From Symbiodinium natans (lineage: Eukaryota > Sar > Dinophyceae > Suessiales > Symbiodiniaceae), in assembly GCA_905221605.1 (NCBI GenBank), contig CAJNDS010000360.1, forward strand, positions 93,848-157,847: a stretch of 64,000 nucleotides of DNA, read 5' to 3'. The notes below the pieces were generated by a model. It had not been told where the DNA came from and did no database searches. It saw only the letters and a list, made by a program, of their open reading frames with translations. Below, piece by piece: positions 1-10,644 of this stretch. Made by a program: the position numbers and the translations under genes. The first letter of the stretch is position 1. Every line of letters starts with the position of its first letter.

Positions 1-730
1 TCGCAAATAGCACGCCTTCAAGCCTCGCGAAGGGTGCAACAAATCGTGCTCTCGCCTAAGTTCTGCGCCCACAGAACATGCCGGTCAAAGAAAGCCCAGA
101 GTCTGGTCTTGTCAGTATGCGGGCGCATGTCCGAAATCGGCCAAATCACTCCAAAAAACGTGGTGATTCTGGGTGCTTTCTGCTCTCCTTTATTGACGCG
201 TGAATGCTCGAAATCGTTCTCCCGCTGAGGTCCCGTGTACTGTTCGAGGCTTACACATGCACCGCACTCGTGTCGCGAAACCTGGCACGTGTGCTGCTTC
301 CGCGCAACGGCGCTCTCGCCTCGGTCCTGCGTCTGCTCTCCTCTTTCCTGGTGAAGTGCAGATGTCTTGAGTCGAACTGTCTCTTGTCGCTCTTTAAAGA
401 CATCCAAAGCTCCAGTGGCTCGACAGTACAAAGCTCTAGTGTGGCTCGAAAATCGCTATTTTTGCAAAACACTCGCGGAGGACGTCCGGAGCTCCAGTGG
501 CGAGTGCTCTCGGCTTCGTGTGCTCTTAGACGTGTCTTGGAAAGCTCTTGGAGATTTGGCATGCTCTTCGAGTGGTTCGGGAGTGTTCTTGGCGTGGTCT
601 TAGAGTGCTGGAGTGGTCTTGGCGTGTTTTCGGTAGGACGCGCTCTCATGCGCCCTGCGTTTTCTGGGGCTTTCTGGGTGGGGGGGTCGGGGGGGGGGGG
701 GTGGGGGGGCATATCCATGTTGGCAATATC
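1..730. other. No gene recognised; G-run near the end
   Basis: Open frames on both strands here are low-complexity, Ser/Arg/Leu-rich translations without a recognisable domain. Words such as gctctcg and cgctctc recur, which suggests old degenerate repeats. Positions 676-709 hold runs of G broken by single bases, a possible quadruplex-forming tract. I see no convincing exon. Confidence 0.5.
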
Positions 731-732
731 CA

Positions 733-1080
733 GGGGCCCGAAACATGCAAGCCCCAACAAGTACCCAAAAAATTCGATGTAAAACATAGTCTACACAACT
801 TTGTGTTTTCGTCACTTTCAAAAAAAGGCTCCCGCCTAGGCGAAACACTCAAATGGTGCTAATGTCTTCAGCAAACTTTTAGGTTTGACTTGAGTCCTCA
901 ACTGCATCGCCAGAAAAATGTTCTGAGATCTGTGCTTTGGTTCTGAACTCTGAGGTTTGGGGCCCGACACACGCAAGCCCCAACAAGTACCCTTAAGAAT
1001 AGACGTAAAAAGATAGTATACACAACTTTCGCGCTCTCGTCGCTTTAAAACAAGGCTCCCGCCTATGCGAAACACTCAAA
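733..1080. repeat. Direct repeat of about 121 bp, two copies
   Basis: Positions 733-853 and 959-1080 are diverged direct copies. Both run from ggggcccga through gcaagccccaacaagtaccc to ggctcccgcctaggcgaaacactcaaa or a close variant. The spacing is about 226 bp. The copies share small substitutions and indels but no protein frame, so this looks like a non-coding tandem duplication. Confidence 0.75.
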
Positions 1081-1381
1081 ATCACTAAAAAACGCCCGCC
1101 CTTCGAGGAATCTGTGCTGCGCCTTGCTGGTTCCCAACACCGGAATGAGTGTAAAATCTACGTTTTTTGCACTTTCGAACTTGAGCACACCCAACGCATG
1201 CACCAAAACGCAGGGCACGCGAAAGCGCGTCCTACCCTTTTTTGGGCAGCTCTCACGAGGTCTTGGAATGCTCTTGATGGTCTTCCACTCTTTGGGGTCA
1301 ACGCTGTTATTTTGTTTGGGCGGGGTGGGGTTGTGTGGGTGCCAACACATGATGATGGCAGCCGAGCTTCCCACAGCGTAC

Positions 1382-1449
1382 CTGCTGCAGCTCCAAACAC
1401 AGGGGTAGAGCCGCAATTGAATCCCACTGGGCACCAGCACAGCAGATAC
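1382..1449 (-). CDS. Exon of a CWC-repeat extracellular protein
   Basis: The minus strand reads YLLCWCPVGFNCGSTPVF followed by GAAAG between an acceptor (TGCAG|GTATC at 1450/1449) and a GT donor (CAGCAG|GTACGC at 1382/1381). The LCWC motif, a third Cys about six residues later and a small-residue stretch match the start of the repeat seen at 8817-9457 (HVCWC...C...DFVLTAG). The exon is 68 nt. It is the most downstream member I can place of a minus-strand series reaching back to about 11 kb, probably the same gene across long introns. The function of this repeat family is not known to me; the cysteines suggest a secreted or surface protein. An independent neighbouring gene is possible. Confidence 0.5.
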
Positions 1450-1857
1450 CTGCAAGGGTAGATCGGGCCCGTCAGGATACATTTTTAAGGCACAGGGCCT
1501 AACCAAGCTTCAGGGGCATGCGATTGGTTGCCATCCACCACCTTCCAGGTCGTGATGTGGCCGGCAGCTCGCCGAAGGACACTCGAAATGCCTTGGGGAA
1601 AAAAAGACATTATTACATATAATACAATCATGAAAGCATATTGTAATAATGAATTATGGGTGAATCCCTCCGCCTCCGGCCCGCGCGCAACACAAGGCCG
1701 AACTGACAACCGCAAGGGGAACCTGATCCTTTCTACGGAACCCGCGTCGCTTAGCAAACCCAGAACGCGATCACTTGGCCAATCGGGAAACCAAATGGTT
1801 TGCGATCACTTAGCAAACATTTTTACGATCACTTAGCCAACTCTAGCTTTCAGGCTA
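1450..1857. other. Non-coding, probable intron
   Basis: This stretch lies between the CWC exon and the TTTAGGG array. It includes an AT-rich patch near 1610-1655 and three partial copies of gcgatcacttagc/caaat around 1760-1840. No exon was recognised. Confidence 0.4.
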
Positions 1858-3192
1858 GGTTTTGGCTTTACGGTTTAGGGTTTAAGGGTCAAGGGTTTAG
1901 GGTTTCGGGTTTAGGGTTTGGGGTTTAGGGTTTAGGGCTTCTCTTACCTTTTAGGGTTTAGGGTTTAGAGTTTGGGGTTTAGGGTTTAGGGTTTGGGGTT
2001 TAGGGTTTAGGGTTTAGGGCTTAGGGCTTCTCTTACCTTTTAGGGTTTAGGGTTTCCTTTTGGGGGTTTAGGCTTTAGGGTTTGGGGTTTGGGGTTTAGG
2101 GTTTAGGGCTTAGGCTTCAGGGTTTAGGGTTTCTCTTACTTTTAGGGTTTACGGTTTCCTTTTGGGGTTTAGGCTTTGGGTTTAGGGTTTAGGGCTTCTC
2201 TTACTTTTTAGGGTTTAGGGTTTCCTTTTGGGGTTTAGGCTTTGGGTTTAGGGTTTAGGGTTTAGAGCTTCTCTTACCTTTTAGGGTTTAGGGTTTAGGG
2301 TTTGGGGTTTAGGGTTTAGGGTTTTAGGGTTTAGGGTTTAGGGCTTCTCTTACCTTTTAGGGTTTAGGGTTTCCTTTTGGGGGTTTAGGCTTTAGGGTTT
2401 GGGGTTTAGGGTTTCCTTTTGGGGTTTAGGCTTTGGATTTGCGATTGAGGGTTTAGGGTTTAGGGCTTCTCTTACCTTTTAGGGTTTAGGGTTCAGGGTT
2501 TAGGGTTTGGGGTTTGGGGTTTATGCAATCGGTCATGCGGACTGTCACGAAGCGAGACACTTGGGGTTTGAGGTTTAGGGTTTCGGGTTTCGGGTTTAGG
2601 GCTTCTCTTACCTTTTAGGGTTTAGGGTTTAGGGTTTTGGGTTTGGGGTTTAGGGTTTAAGGCTTCTCTTACATTTTAGGGCTTAGGGTTTCCTTGTGGG
2701 GGTTTAGGCTTTAGGGTTTAGGCTTTAGGGTTTGGGGTTTAGGGTTCAGGCTTTAGGGTTTAGGGCTTCTCTTACCTTTTAGGGTTTAAGGTTTTCTTTT
2801 GGGGCTTAGGCTTTGGGTTTAGGGCTTCTGTTACCTTTTAGGGTTTAGGGTTTCCTTTTGGGGTTTAGGCTTTGGGTTTAGGGTTCAGGGTTTAGGGTTT
2901 CTGTAGGGTTTAGGGCTTTCTTACCTTTTAGGGTTTGGGGTTTAGGGTTTGGGGTTTTAGGGTTTAGGGTTTAGGGCTTCTCTTACCTTTTAGGGTTTAG
3001 GGGGTTTCGGCTTTAGGGTTCAGGGTTCAGGGTTTAGGGTTTGGGGTTTCGGGTTTAGGGTTCAGGGCTTCTCTTACCTTTTAGGGTTTAGGGTTTTGGG
3101 TTTAGGGTTTATGGGGTTTAGGGTTTAGGGCTTCTCTTACCTTTTAGGGTTTAGGGTTTAGGGTTTGGGGTTTAGGGTTTCGGGTTTAGGGC
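1858..3192. repeat. Degenerate TTTAGGG array with interspersed CTCTTACC units
   Basis: About 1.3 kb of imperfect TTTAGGG heptamers (variants TTTGGGG, TTTCGGG, GCTTAGGG) is interrupted roughly every 60-120 bp by a unit resembling gcttctcttaccttttaggg. I count about 15 occurrences, for example at 1938, 2029, 2344, 2466, 2765, 2976 and 3129. Read on the minus strand the unit is AAAAGGTAAGAGAAG, which contains a perfect donor-like AG|GTAAGA. The array sits among minus-strand exons and so probably inside an intron. A short unrelated insert lies at about 2522-2562. Homogeneity is too low for a functional telomere, so it is an interstitial telomere-like array. Confidence 0.9.
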
Positions 3193-3790
3193 AACAACAC
3201 TGTGGCGCAGGGTTGCAGACAAGAGACAAGAAGGGGTACAAGAGCTCCAAAAATCAGCGTGCTAAGCGATCATGTTTTTGAGCGTGCTAAGCGACTGAAA
3301 GAAAAGTTGGCTAAGCGACCCCTTGACCCTTTCTACAGCTAGCCTCTCACCAACCAAGCTGTATTCAGACATAGGTGAAGAGCGAAGAGGAAGGTAGCCT
3401 GCGGTCAACATTTGCACCAAGATGCATCCTCGCTGCCCTCCACCGCTGTTGGCTCTGACAAGTGTGAAAACGCGGGTATCAAACTGCAGTTGCTCTCGTC
3501 CATGGCCAGAAACACCTAGGCGGGTGAATTATCCAGCGTGCAGGGCAATCCGGGCTCGGCTGTTATGCGGAATCAGAAAGGAGCTGAAACCGTTTCAAGC
3601 CGATGGCCTGGTTGGGGCCAGTGACTTAGCTGCTGCAATACCAACACCTTTGGGCCTTTTACGGCTTGTTTCCGATTGTAAGATTGCCGTGCAGAATGAG
3701 CTTGAAACCAATGTTAAGCCACTGTTAAGCCTTGTGGTTTTGCTGGTCCTTGTTGTTGCTTCTCACGCGGTCCTTGTTGTTGCTTCTCAC
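3193..3790. other. No gene recognised
   Basis: Right of the array the words 'gctaagcgac/tgatc' repeat a few times (3260-3325). A plus-strand frame at 3422-3877 is open for 151 codons, but its end is translated microsatellite and its start shows no domain. A 23-bp unit (cttgttgttgcttctcacgcg) is duplicated at about 3748-3793. Confidence 0.4.
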
Positions 3791-3797
3791 GCGCTCC

Positions 3798-3866
3798 TGT
3801 GTGCGCGCGCGTGTATGTGTGTGTGCGTGTGCGTGCGTGCGTGCGTGCGTGTGTGCGTGTGTGTGA
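3798..3866. repeat. GT/GC alternating microsatellite
   Basis: Near-perfect purine-pyrimidine alternation (gtgtgcgcgcgcgtg..., then gtgcgtgcgtgc...) runs about 69 bp. It is a simple sequence repeat with Z-DNA-forming character. Confidence 0.9.
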
Positions 3867-6040
3867 AAGAATTTTAGGACATGCACATCAGAGGTCACTC
3901 CCTAGCTTACGTACCCGGAGCCCTGCTCAACAGCCCTGGCCCCTCCTGGCCCCAACCCTGTGGAAACAAACCTGCAAGACTGCTGCAAGATCAAGGCTGG
4001 TCGCTGCCCAGGTGTGAGGGGGTAATGGACTCCAGCCCCACTTCAAATTAAGGACCAAAAAAAAAATTTAAATTTCGGTATCAACAGGGTATTTACAGCG
4101 CTTTGAGGCCGGAGTCTGACCTGGCACAGGCTCCAATCGCTGCAAGTCACGGCGTTCTTGATTGTTCACAGGCTGCCATTCATGGCGACGCCTGGGTAGA
4201 GGGCGGCGTGGCCCCCTTCCGGCAGCCCTGACGAGTCCCGCGCCGCAGCCAGGGGCGGCGAGTCTGGGGGCTGCAGGCTGACGCGTTCCCTTCGGGGGCG
4301 GCGAAAACTGATGTCCTGCAGACCGACGCCCGAAAACGAGCGGGGCACAGAAGAAAGAATCCGGCTTGAGCGGCGACAGCTTCGGCAGTCGCCGCTCTGC
4401 TTGTTCCTACACACGCTTCGTGTGCTGCACAACATTTCTGCCTGCACAGGCTTCAAACACTGGGAAACCCATCGTGGCCGGCATTTCAAGATAGGATGGA
4501 CAATTGTATGACAAGATGTTTGGGATGCGGACGCAACCCTCCATTTCTCATAATAGGAGAGCTCCAAGTCGTCGTCGATAAGAGTTTTTTATATTTTGAT
4601 TGAGAACCTCTGGTTGAATCTTGGGTTCTTCCAATAACGTAAGGACATCCTGTCGAACAGGTGGGTCCAGTGACAGATTCATCTAGTTCGAGAGATCTCA
4701 TTCCGCAGGAGCGCTTTTGTTCCGTTCCACACCGCAAGCACGGGCGAACGAACTGAGCCCACCGAGCGGTCCATCCAGGACTACTGCCAAATCGTGACTG
4801 ACTTTACGCGACACCTTGGCCTGATGAAGCCGTCCAAGGCCGCAAACAAACAAGCTGCTGAGACGATGCCCGATGTGCAGAACGAATACGTGTGCGCTTC
4901 AGACACCTGTGGATTCCGTCCGTGGCACCTGTGCCCGTTCCCATCCGGCAGGCACAGTTGTACCAAAACTCGGGCTGCAGGAAGCAGCCGCAAAAAAAGC
5001 GTGGGATGGCCTGTGACATAGCCAGGCACCGATAGTGGAAACGAACAGCAGGCTGCTGCTTAATCAGGCAAGATACCCCCTATTGATTCTTGGCCCTGCA
5101 CCCGAAACCCGAAACCCCCGATGCGCGGTTGGGCAGCTTCAGTGCCCAGTCTTTGGCCCTCTCACCGATGTGGAGAAAAGGTGCAGGCGCAAGCACGATA
5201 CCCTGCAATCGCTCACAAGTTTCGTGGAAAGGACACCGCCGAGTTGCTGCTGCATGCTACAGCAGATGGTGCAGGAAAGGGGTCCGGATGCCGACATAGT
5301 AAAGGTGTTTTTGCACGGCGTCAGCGTCCAAGAGATTCGGCTCGGGCAAACCTTGGGATGGACGTAAGTGGCACGCCCGGATCAAGACCAGGCCAAAGAG
5401 GCAAGTGGCAAGATCACTGTCATGCGTCATCTTGAACTCAGTTACTTTACCGAGTCCGCGATGTGCGCGGAAAGGAGCAACGACGTCTGCTCAAAATGGA
5501 CTACAGGCGGCAAATGCCCAGTGTACGGGGTATAGAGCGACGCATGGCCCGTCAATGGAGCCTTACGCTGGCGTAAGGCAAAAGGGTAGCATAAGCATCA
5601 TTGGGGTCAAGGTGCATCTGAAGGCTCAGAAAAGGTACCATCATGAGCATCATTGGGGTCAAAGGCCGCTGACTCGGCCCCTCTCGGTTAGAGGTTCTAG
5701 GGTCATGGTTCAGTGCTTAGATGATGTAGGTGTGAGAGCACAGCAGCATAGGTGACATTTAAACTTGTCTCTCTTCCCCTGACCTGCATGCTGATATGAG
5801 CTGATGCTATCTGGAGTGCCACTAGCCTGGGCATGGGAAAGACACTGGCGGAGTGGACATTCTGCAAGCACCTGCAAACTGCCCAAATTGTACAGTTTTG
5901 CAGCACCTCCCCCCCGTCTAACCACTTCCATCTCCATCTGCCCGCAACCCTTCCAGTTGTGCTTTGTCCCCCGGCATTTGTGGCCAACCCAACAACACCC
6001 AACCCTCAACCCCAAAGCCATCCCAAGCCGGCTAATGCAC
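3867..6040. other. Mostly unassigned, probable intron
   Basis: Several open frames of 70-150 codons occur on both strands (for example 4166-4567 minus, 4794-5021 plus and 5405-5755 plus). None shows a recognisable domain or a clear advantage over the opposite strand. A word of about 16 bp (gcatcattggggtcaa) is repeated at about 5597 and 5646. The flanking CWC exons on the minus strand make this most likely intronic. Confidence 0.35.
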
Positions 6041-6154
6041 CTTGTCGCCCCAAGAGAGTCCGACGCCTGACAAGTGCACGTCGCAGGGGTAGCCCACGAC
6101 GCACTGGTGTTGAAGAGCAACTGGCCCACGAACTCTAAGTAGTCCCACTCGTGC
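6041..6154 (-). CDS. Exon of CWC-repeat protein, middle of the repeat
   Basis: The minus strand reads ARVGLLRVRGPVALQHQC, then VVGYPCDVHLSGVGLSWGDK. It is bounded by CGCAG|GCACG (exon starts 6154) and GACAAG|GTGCAT (exon ends 6041), giving 114 nt, exactly 38 codons, phase 0 on both sides. The pattern L-x-V-x-GP...Q-C-x-x-G-x-P-C...G-x-GL-x-x-GDK matches the segment of the 9-kb exon reading LTVVGP...CIRGSYC...HSLSTNDRV. It is therefore another unit of the same cysteine repeat family on the same strand. The dominant open frame here is a different frame and looks like a shadow. Confidence 0.55.
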
Positions 6155-6914
6155 CTGCGTGCTGAGTTCACTTCTCTCCCAAGGCAGAGACTCCTCTCTA
6201 TAGTGAACTGCCTTTTGAGGGTACGAAGCCCACGTTGCTAGATTGTGTTAGGGTTTCTTTGGAGTCGGCTCAATCATTCTAATGTGGGGCCCAAAACCCC
6301 GCAGTTTAATTCAAGCCATGGCCTTGAAGTTCCAGCTGCTTTCGCAATTGCCATCGATACTGCAGTAGCACATCCTCACAACAGAGAGTTTGGAGAATAC
6401 CCGCATCACTAGCCTACCCTGGAGGTAGCTCCTTCATCCTCAGAAGTGTTCTAAGCATGAAGCCGCACCTGTAAAGGCCAGGCATACTCTCCAGCACTGC
6501 ATCTTCGAGAAAACTGAATGTGGAATGAGCTTCGTCCTGGGCGTTCGAGTGAAGAGTGATGACACTTCTGGGAAGCGTAAACCGAAAGACTCTGACAAGT
6601 ATATCTCGGAGCCCACAAGTTGGGGTTGCCCAGGGGTTGCCGATTGATGCGAACCAGGAGTGTGCAGGAACATTCGAGAGGTGCATCGCCGACCAACGAG
6701 CATGTTTGATGCTGCACAAGTGCATTGCAGATGTTTTCAGAGTGCTACGGCTACGGATCTTGAGGCTGCAGGTTCGGGAAGCCACGCCTGCCCAGGAATG
6801 ATCAGGAATCGGTCCATGATATGAGGCTGCGGACTTTTGCAAACAATCCTGACTAAGAGACTGAGAACAAGACTCGCAATATTGCTAATATTGCTGCACT
6901 AAGACTACTGATTG
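6155..6914. other. No exon recognised
   Basis: A 142-codon minus frame (6414-6842) is open but does not match the CWC pattern or any domain I know. This is treated as intronic between CWC exons. Confidence 0.35.
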
Positions 6915-7160
6915 CATCAGGCGGCAGTGTTCCGTGCAATGCCACCGCCCGGGAATCCTGGAATAGGTGAGCCATGTCCACAGTCGGCCAGAATCATCAA
7001 GCGATCCCCGGGTCGGAGGATGCCTTCAACATTCATAGTACCTTGGCTTGCTTTGCTTCAGAAACGCGAGAGCCAGCGAACCCTAAGCCAAGGTGCATTG
7101 TTGACCAAAGAAACAAGTTTCGTCCTGCTGGCGGGAACCCGGAGCCATCACTGTCAACGT
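6915..7160 (-). CDS. Two partial exons of a CWC-repeat protein
   Basis: On the minus strand, about 7160-7089 reads TLTVMAPGSRQQDETCFF then GQQCTL, which fits the L-x-V-x-x-P...C-x-x-G-x-x-C segment of the repeat. About 7030-6915 reads GILRPGDRLMILADCGHG then SPIPGFPGGG, which fits the following GDR...CG...PGFPGGG segment. A GC donor (CCTTG|GCTTAG, exon end 7089) is likely. The acceptor of the second exon is uncertain because AAG|GCATCC at 7024/7023 does not keep phase. An upstream acceptor near 7052 would also keep the frame open. Confidence in the domain is better than in the exact borders. Confidence 0.5.
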
Positions 7161-7984
7161 TAGTAAGGAGGAGGTTTGCGGCAAACAACTCTATCTACTT
7201 ATCTCTTGGGCGACATCCTTCTAGTCGCTTGGGTAAGGCACGCAAACACTCACATGATGCACTGCTGCAAATTCAGCGGCCTGTGTGACTGGCAGCCATG
7301 CACAAGGAACTTGACATGGGGATATTCGAGTTGAAGATCCACAAAGAAAGCTCCGCTTACCTTAGAGGCCTTGCCCTCCAAGCCCATGCTGTTATGCGCG
7401 GGCACATCCCCAAAACGAGGCGATGGAAAGGCTGGACTGCCGCACTCTCCAAACATTCTTTGCTTGCGCGCGTCTTTTTTTCGAATCCTCCATAAGAGCC
7501 TCCATATTCCTCCATCACTGACACTGGAATTCACTAGAAATCACTGACTTGGTGTCCAATTGTGATTCTGCTGACTTCGGGATCCCTGCTAGTAGCCTAG
7601 CCCTTCTCAACTCTCCCCCCTGGCCTGGCCGGACTTTGCACCGAGAACGCTCAGTGTTCCTTGGCTGCAGATGCGTCGCCGCTGCCCCGCATTTGAGTGT
7701 ATTGAATCATGGTTGTGGGCCGAAACCAACGAAATAGATCATGCGCAGGACGCAGAAGCTACGTAATCGCTTCCCCCTCATACTAAAATAAATCCTGCCC
7801 GTAAAGCCAAAAAATCGGTCCGGCCAAGTTATTGACGAGGAAGTCAAGTCTTCGACTACCGAACACTTGACATGGCCATCGTTGTGGCAGCATTTGCACT
7901 CTCAACATGATGCGAGTTTGTTGCACAGATGCTGCAGTATATTCGGTGAAGCTTGGCAAGGAGAATGGCAAGGTCGATTAGTAG
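7161..7984. other. No gene recognised
   Basis: Short frames on both strands lack domain signatures. The right part may include more of the decayed USP-like sequence that becomes recognisable from about 7985. Confidence 0.35.
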
Positions 7985-8473
7985 AGGACGGCGTACAGAT
8001 TGCCGACCGTGGTTTTCTATCATAACCTACTGCCTACTGACATTTCGCTGGCTGTGCACTCAATACAAGAATGCATCGCTGAGTGGGAACATCAATATGG
8101 CAATTTTAATATTTTGCAGCCAGATCCGCACGTGGCATCATGCTACTGCAATTGGGCAGGTACAAGCAGCTTGTTGACATAAGCAGGATGCATGTGTTGA
8201 CATTTCGCCAGGTCAAGTGGTGGCTATTCCCTTTTTTGTGGATGGCGACATGGAGTGCCGCACTTATGCTTTCCCAGTCATCTTTGTGGTATATCATGTG
8301 GGACCTCACACTCGCACAGGTCATTATCGAGTTGATCTGAGCTGGCCTCGTCACACTCTTAGGATGGGAGTGATGACAACAGACACCTTCACCCCGCAAT
8401 GGCACACTTGATGATCGTGCATGTATCGGAAACAATGGCTATATAGTAGGCCTCCTCAAGGTGACGGAGCACC
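7985..8473 (+). pseudogene. Frameshifted USP-like (peptidase C19) fragment
   Basis: The plus strand carries consecutive pieces of one protein in changing frames. They are SLAVHSIQECIAEWEHQ with the residues after it (frame of 8000), MLLQLGRYKQ (frame of 8140), VVAIPFFVDGDMECRTY...VVYHVGPHTRTGHYRVDL (frame of 8217), DGSDDNR (frame of 8363) and DDRACIGNNGYIVGLLK (frame of 8401). The order matches the C-terminal half of ubiquitin-specific peptidases: a W-x-x-Q helix, LQL-x-R(F/Y), then the catalytic-His G-H-Y motif and a DD-x-x near the end. At least three frameshifts and no splice signals indicate a dead, intronless fragment. From memory, dinoflagellate LINE-type proteins often end in such a domain, so this may be a retrotransposon 3' end. 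It lies antisense inside the CWC gene. Confidence 0.5.
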
Positions 8474-8816
8474 CAGCTCACATCCTCAGGTAAACTGTTT
8501 TAGGTTCTTTTCGTGGCTGCTTTGTGGTTCGCCACGGGCCACGAGATTGATAGCGAGGTGGATGCCAGCGAGGAGGCAAGAAAATCTTCATGACCAGACC
8601 TTTTCGTATGATCTGCTCCATGTGGGCTGCCTTTTCACTCAGTGATTCGTTCTGCTCCATTCTCAGTCTCTAGCCCTATCACCCCGACCTAGCTCAGTGC
8701 ACCACACCGGGTTTTCTGCTACACGTTCGGTCTTTACAGCTTGTTGTGTAGTCTCGCTTGAGGTGATGCGCGTGCATACCATTTTTTACTGCCAAAAACA
8801 CGTATGGGCGCCATAC
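8474..8816. other. No feature recognised
   Basis: This lies between the USP-like relic and the large CWC exon. It is probably intronic on the minus strand. Confidence 0.4.
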
Positions 8817-9457
8817 CCAAACTAATGGCTGTTGACCATGAAGTATCCAAGTTTCCTGCAGCTACAGCGAAATCCGTGGGCTCCATGCAGTTTGATCTTT
8901 CAGAAGAGCACCAACACAGGTTGTAGCCGCTGCCTGCATCCACCGTCAGCCGGTTATCTTTCTCCTCTTCAAATGCACCAAATCCCAGGTACATCAGCGA
9001 TCCTGTGCTGTGCCCGGCATCTGTAGTCAGATCCTCCCCCACGCTCGCCTGCAGTTGGCCAACGCCATCACCGCGACCTTCCGACAGAGACAGCCCATTC
9101 ATGCTGCCACACTCTTCTCGGCGAACGGCCACCCGGTCGTTTGTCGACAGGGAGTGTCCCTCGAAGGGGAGGTCTGCGCAGTACGATCCACGGATGCACT
9201 GCAAGTTGTTCTTACTAGGGCTGGGGCCCACAACTGTGAGCTGCCCTGCCGTCAGGACAAAATCTCCACCAATGTCGGTGCAGGTCAAAGTCGCCATGTT
9301 CACACACCAGCAGACATGATAGATTCCACCATTTGGGGCGAAGTCTTGAGGCCCATGCATGCCCCATTCATACTTCCGTCCATTTGAGCTCGGTTCTGAC
9401 ACCCCGCTGTTCGCCACCCCGGACACTGCCGATTTGCCAGGGTCCATGCAATCGGAC
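8817..9457 (-). CDS. Large exon of a CWC cysteine-repeat protein (two units)
   Basis: A long minus-strand frame encodes two repeat units. The first has YHVCWCVNMATLTC, then DFVLTAGQLTVVGPSPS, CIRGSYC and STNDRVAVRREECG. The second starts YNLCWCSSERSNC followed by DFAVAAGNL. The repeat is therefore (Y/H)xLCWC...C...DF...G.L.V.GP...C..G..C...GDRV...CG. The likely acceptor is CCCAG|GTCCG (exon starts 9457), preceded by a strong pyrimidine tract. The open frame continues to 9639 through that tract, and the hydrophobic residues it would encode are probably intronic. The likely donor is TTTGG|GTATGG (exon ends 8817). No catalytic motif is seen. The family appears to be extracellular and Cys-rich; its function is unknown to me. 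Confidence 0.7.
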
Positions 9458-9865
9458 CTGGGCTGCTGGATCAAAAAAATAAAGAAGGATAAGAAAAAAA
9501 CACGGCCGCCCAGGATCAAAAAAGTAATAAAAGGGATCAATAAACAAATAAACCGTCGTTCGCCTAAGCCCTGTGCGCATAATCTGGCGTTCGCGAGTGG
9601 AAGTCCCGTGCGTGTTTCGAGGCTTGCATCGTTCCGCATCCTGAAAACGTGGCAGGCGCGTGCTGTCGTGCGTTTTGTGCATGCCGTTGGGAGGGTTCAC
9701 TGCGTGCGTCCAGACTACGGAGATTTGCTATTCGCGATGTTGGAAATCGCGCTCCCGCCTATCGTCGCTTTGGGCTTTGGACGTCTGCGTTCGCCAATTG
9801 CGAAACTGTCGTCGGCTGGAAGGGATTCTTACGGTGTTGAAGCAAGCTTGCACGAGAAGCGGAGG
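9458..9865. other. Probable intron
   Basis: On the minus strand this begins with a T-rich tract (9470-9560) suited to a 3' splice region. The rest resembles words found at 1-1080 (for example gcgctcccgcctatcg). No exon was recognised. Confidence 0.4.
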
Positions 9866-9998
9866 TGGGGGGGGGGGCAGCCCGCCCCCCCCATTTGCAA
9901 ACACAATGCTCACATGATGGGTTTGGAAAGATGTTGAGCTTGCCCGGGGGGGGAGCCCTCCCCCCCCCATTCGCAAACCGAATGCTCGCATGATGGGT
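9866..9998. repeat. Duplicated G-run/C-run hairpin unit
   Basis: Two tandem units each contain a G run, a short spacer and a C run (9867-9893 and 9944-9969). Each is followed by a nearly identical attYgcaaacMcaatgctcRcatgatgggt word (9891-9921 and 9968-9996). Each G-run/C-run pair can form a very stable hairpin. Confidence 0.8.
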
Positions 9999-10644
9999 CC
10001 AGAACATTCTGACAACCTTTCATGCAACGCAAAGGCCTGCAACCCCAAGCCTGAACCCTAAACGATTTTCCAGAATGGCTCAGGCACGAACTGATCATCA
10101 TGCGATGCCCCTCCCGCAAACTGTAACCGGCCACATTGTCCACAACGCAAGGATGCCCTGAGTAGCATAGCTGATCCTCAGCACTGAACCGTGTTTTGAT
10201 GAATCACGATCTTGAAAAACCCCCAGCGTGCTGCACTATGGAAACTCCTCGAGCAATGCATCTCCTATTTTCGGACAAGTGAGCTGGAAGCTTTGGAAGC
10301 TCAGACAGCACGTGGCGGCCTAACCTTTCGTGAGAGCGCATTGGCCACCAAGGTTCTACTGCTGTTGCAAGTGGCCGCATGCATGCATCCGCGGTGGAGC
10401 CCTCTCCCACTGTTGTTGAACCTTGGCCGTTCTCTACTTAATTCACCTAATTCCTTGCAGTTCAGGCTTGGGGTTAGGGCTTAGGGATTTGGCTCAGCCA
10501 GGCGAGGGGCGAAAGCGTGAAGACAAAGCACGAGAATCCAACGCCCATATACAGGGCCGAGCTCGACATCCAACAGCCACAGATGGCCACAGGGTACCCC
10601 GACTGCAGAACTACTATGAACATCTATATGAACATCTATAAATC
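9999..10644. other. No exon recognised
   Basis: A plus-strand frame at 10212-10484 (90 codons, not starting at ATG) is open but has no domain. Telomere-like fragments occur at 10050-10065 and 10467-10482. Confidence 0.35.

Noticed and set aside
1858-3192. A true chromosome end
   Set aside because: Exons and unique sequence lie on both sides and the heptamers are degenerate.
3799-3877. Cys/Val/Arg-rich frame ends around 3.8 kb
   Set aside because: Translation of the GT/GC microsatellite, not a protein domain.
9458-9639. Hydrophobic N-terminal segment of the minus frame as a transmembrane helix
   Set aside because: It coincides with a T-rich 3' splice tract followed by CAG, so it is better explained as intron.
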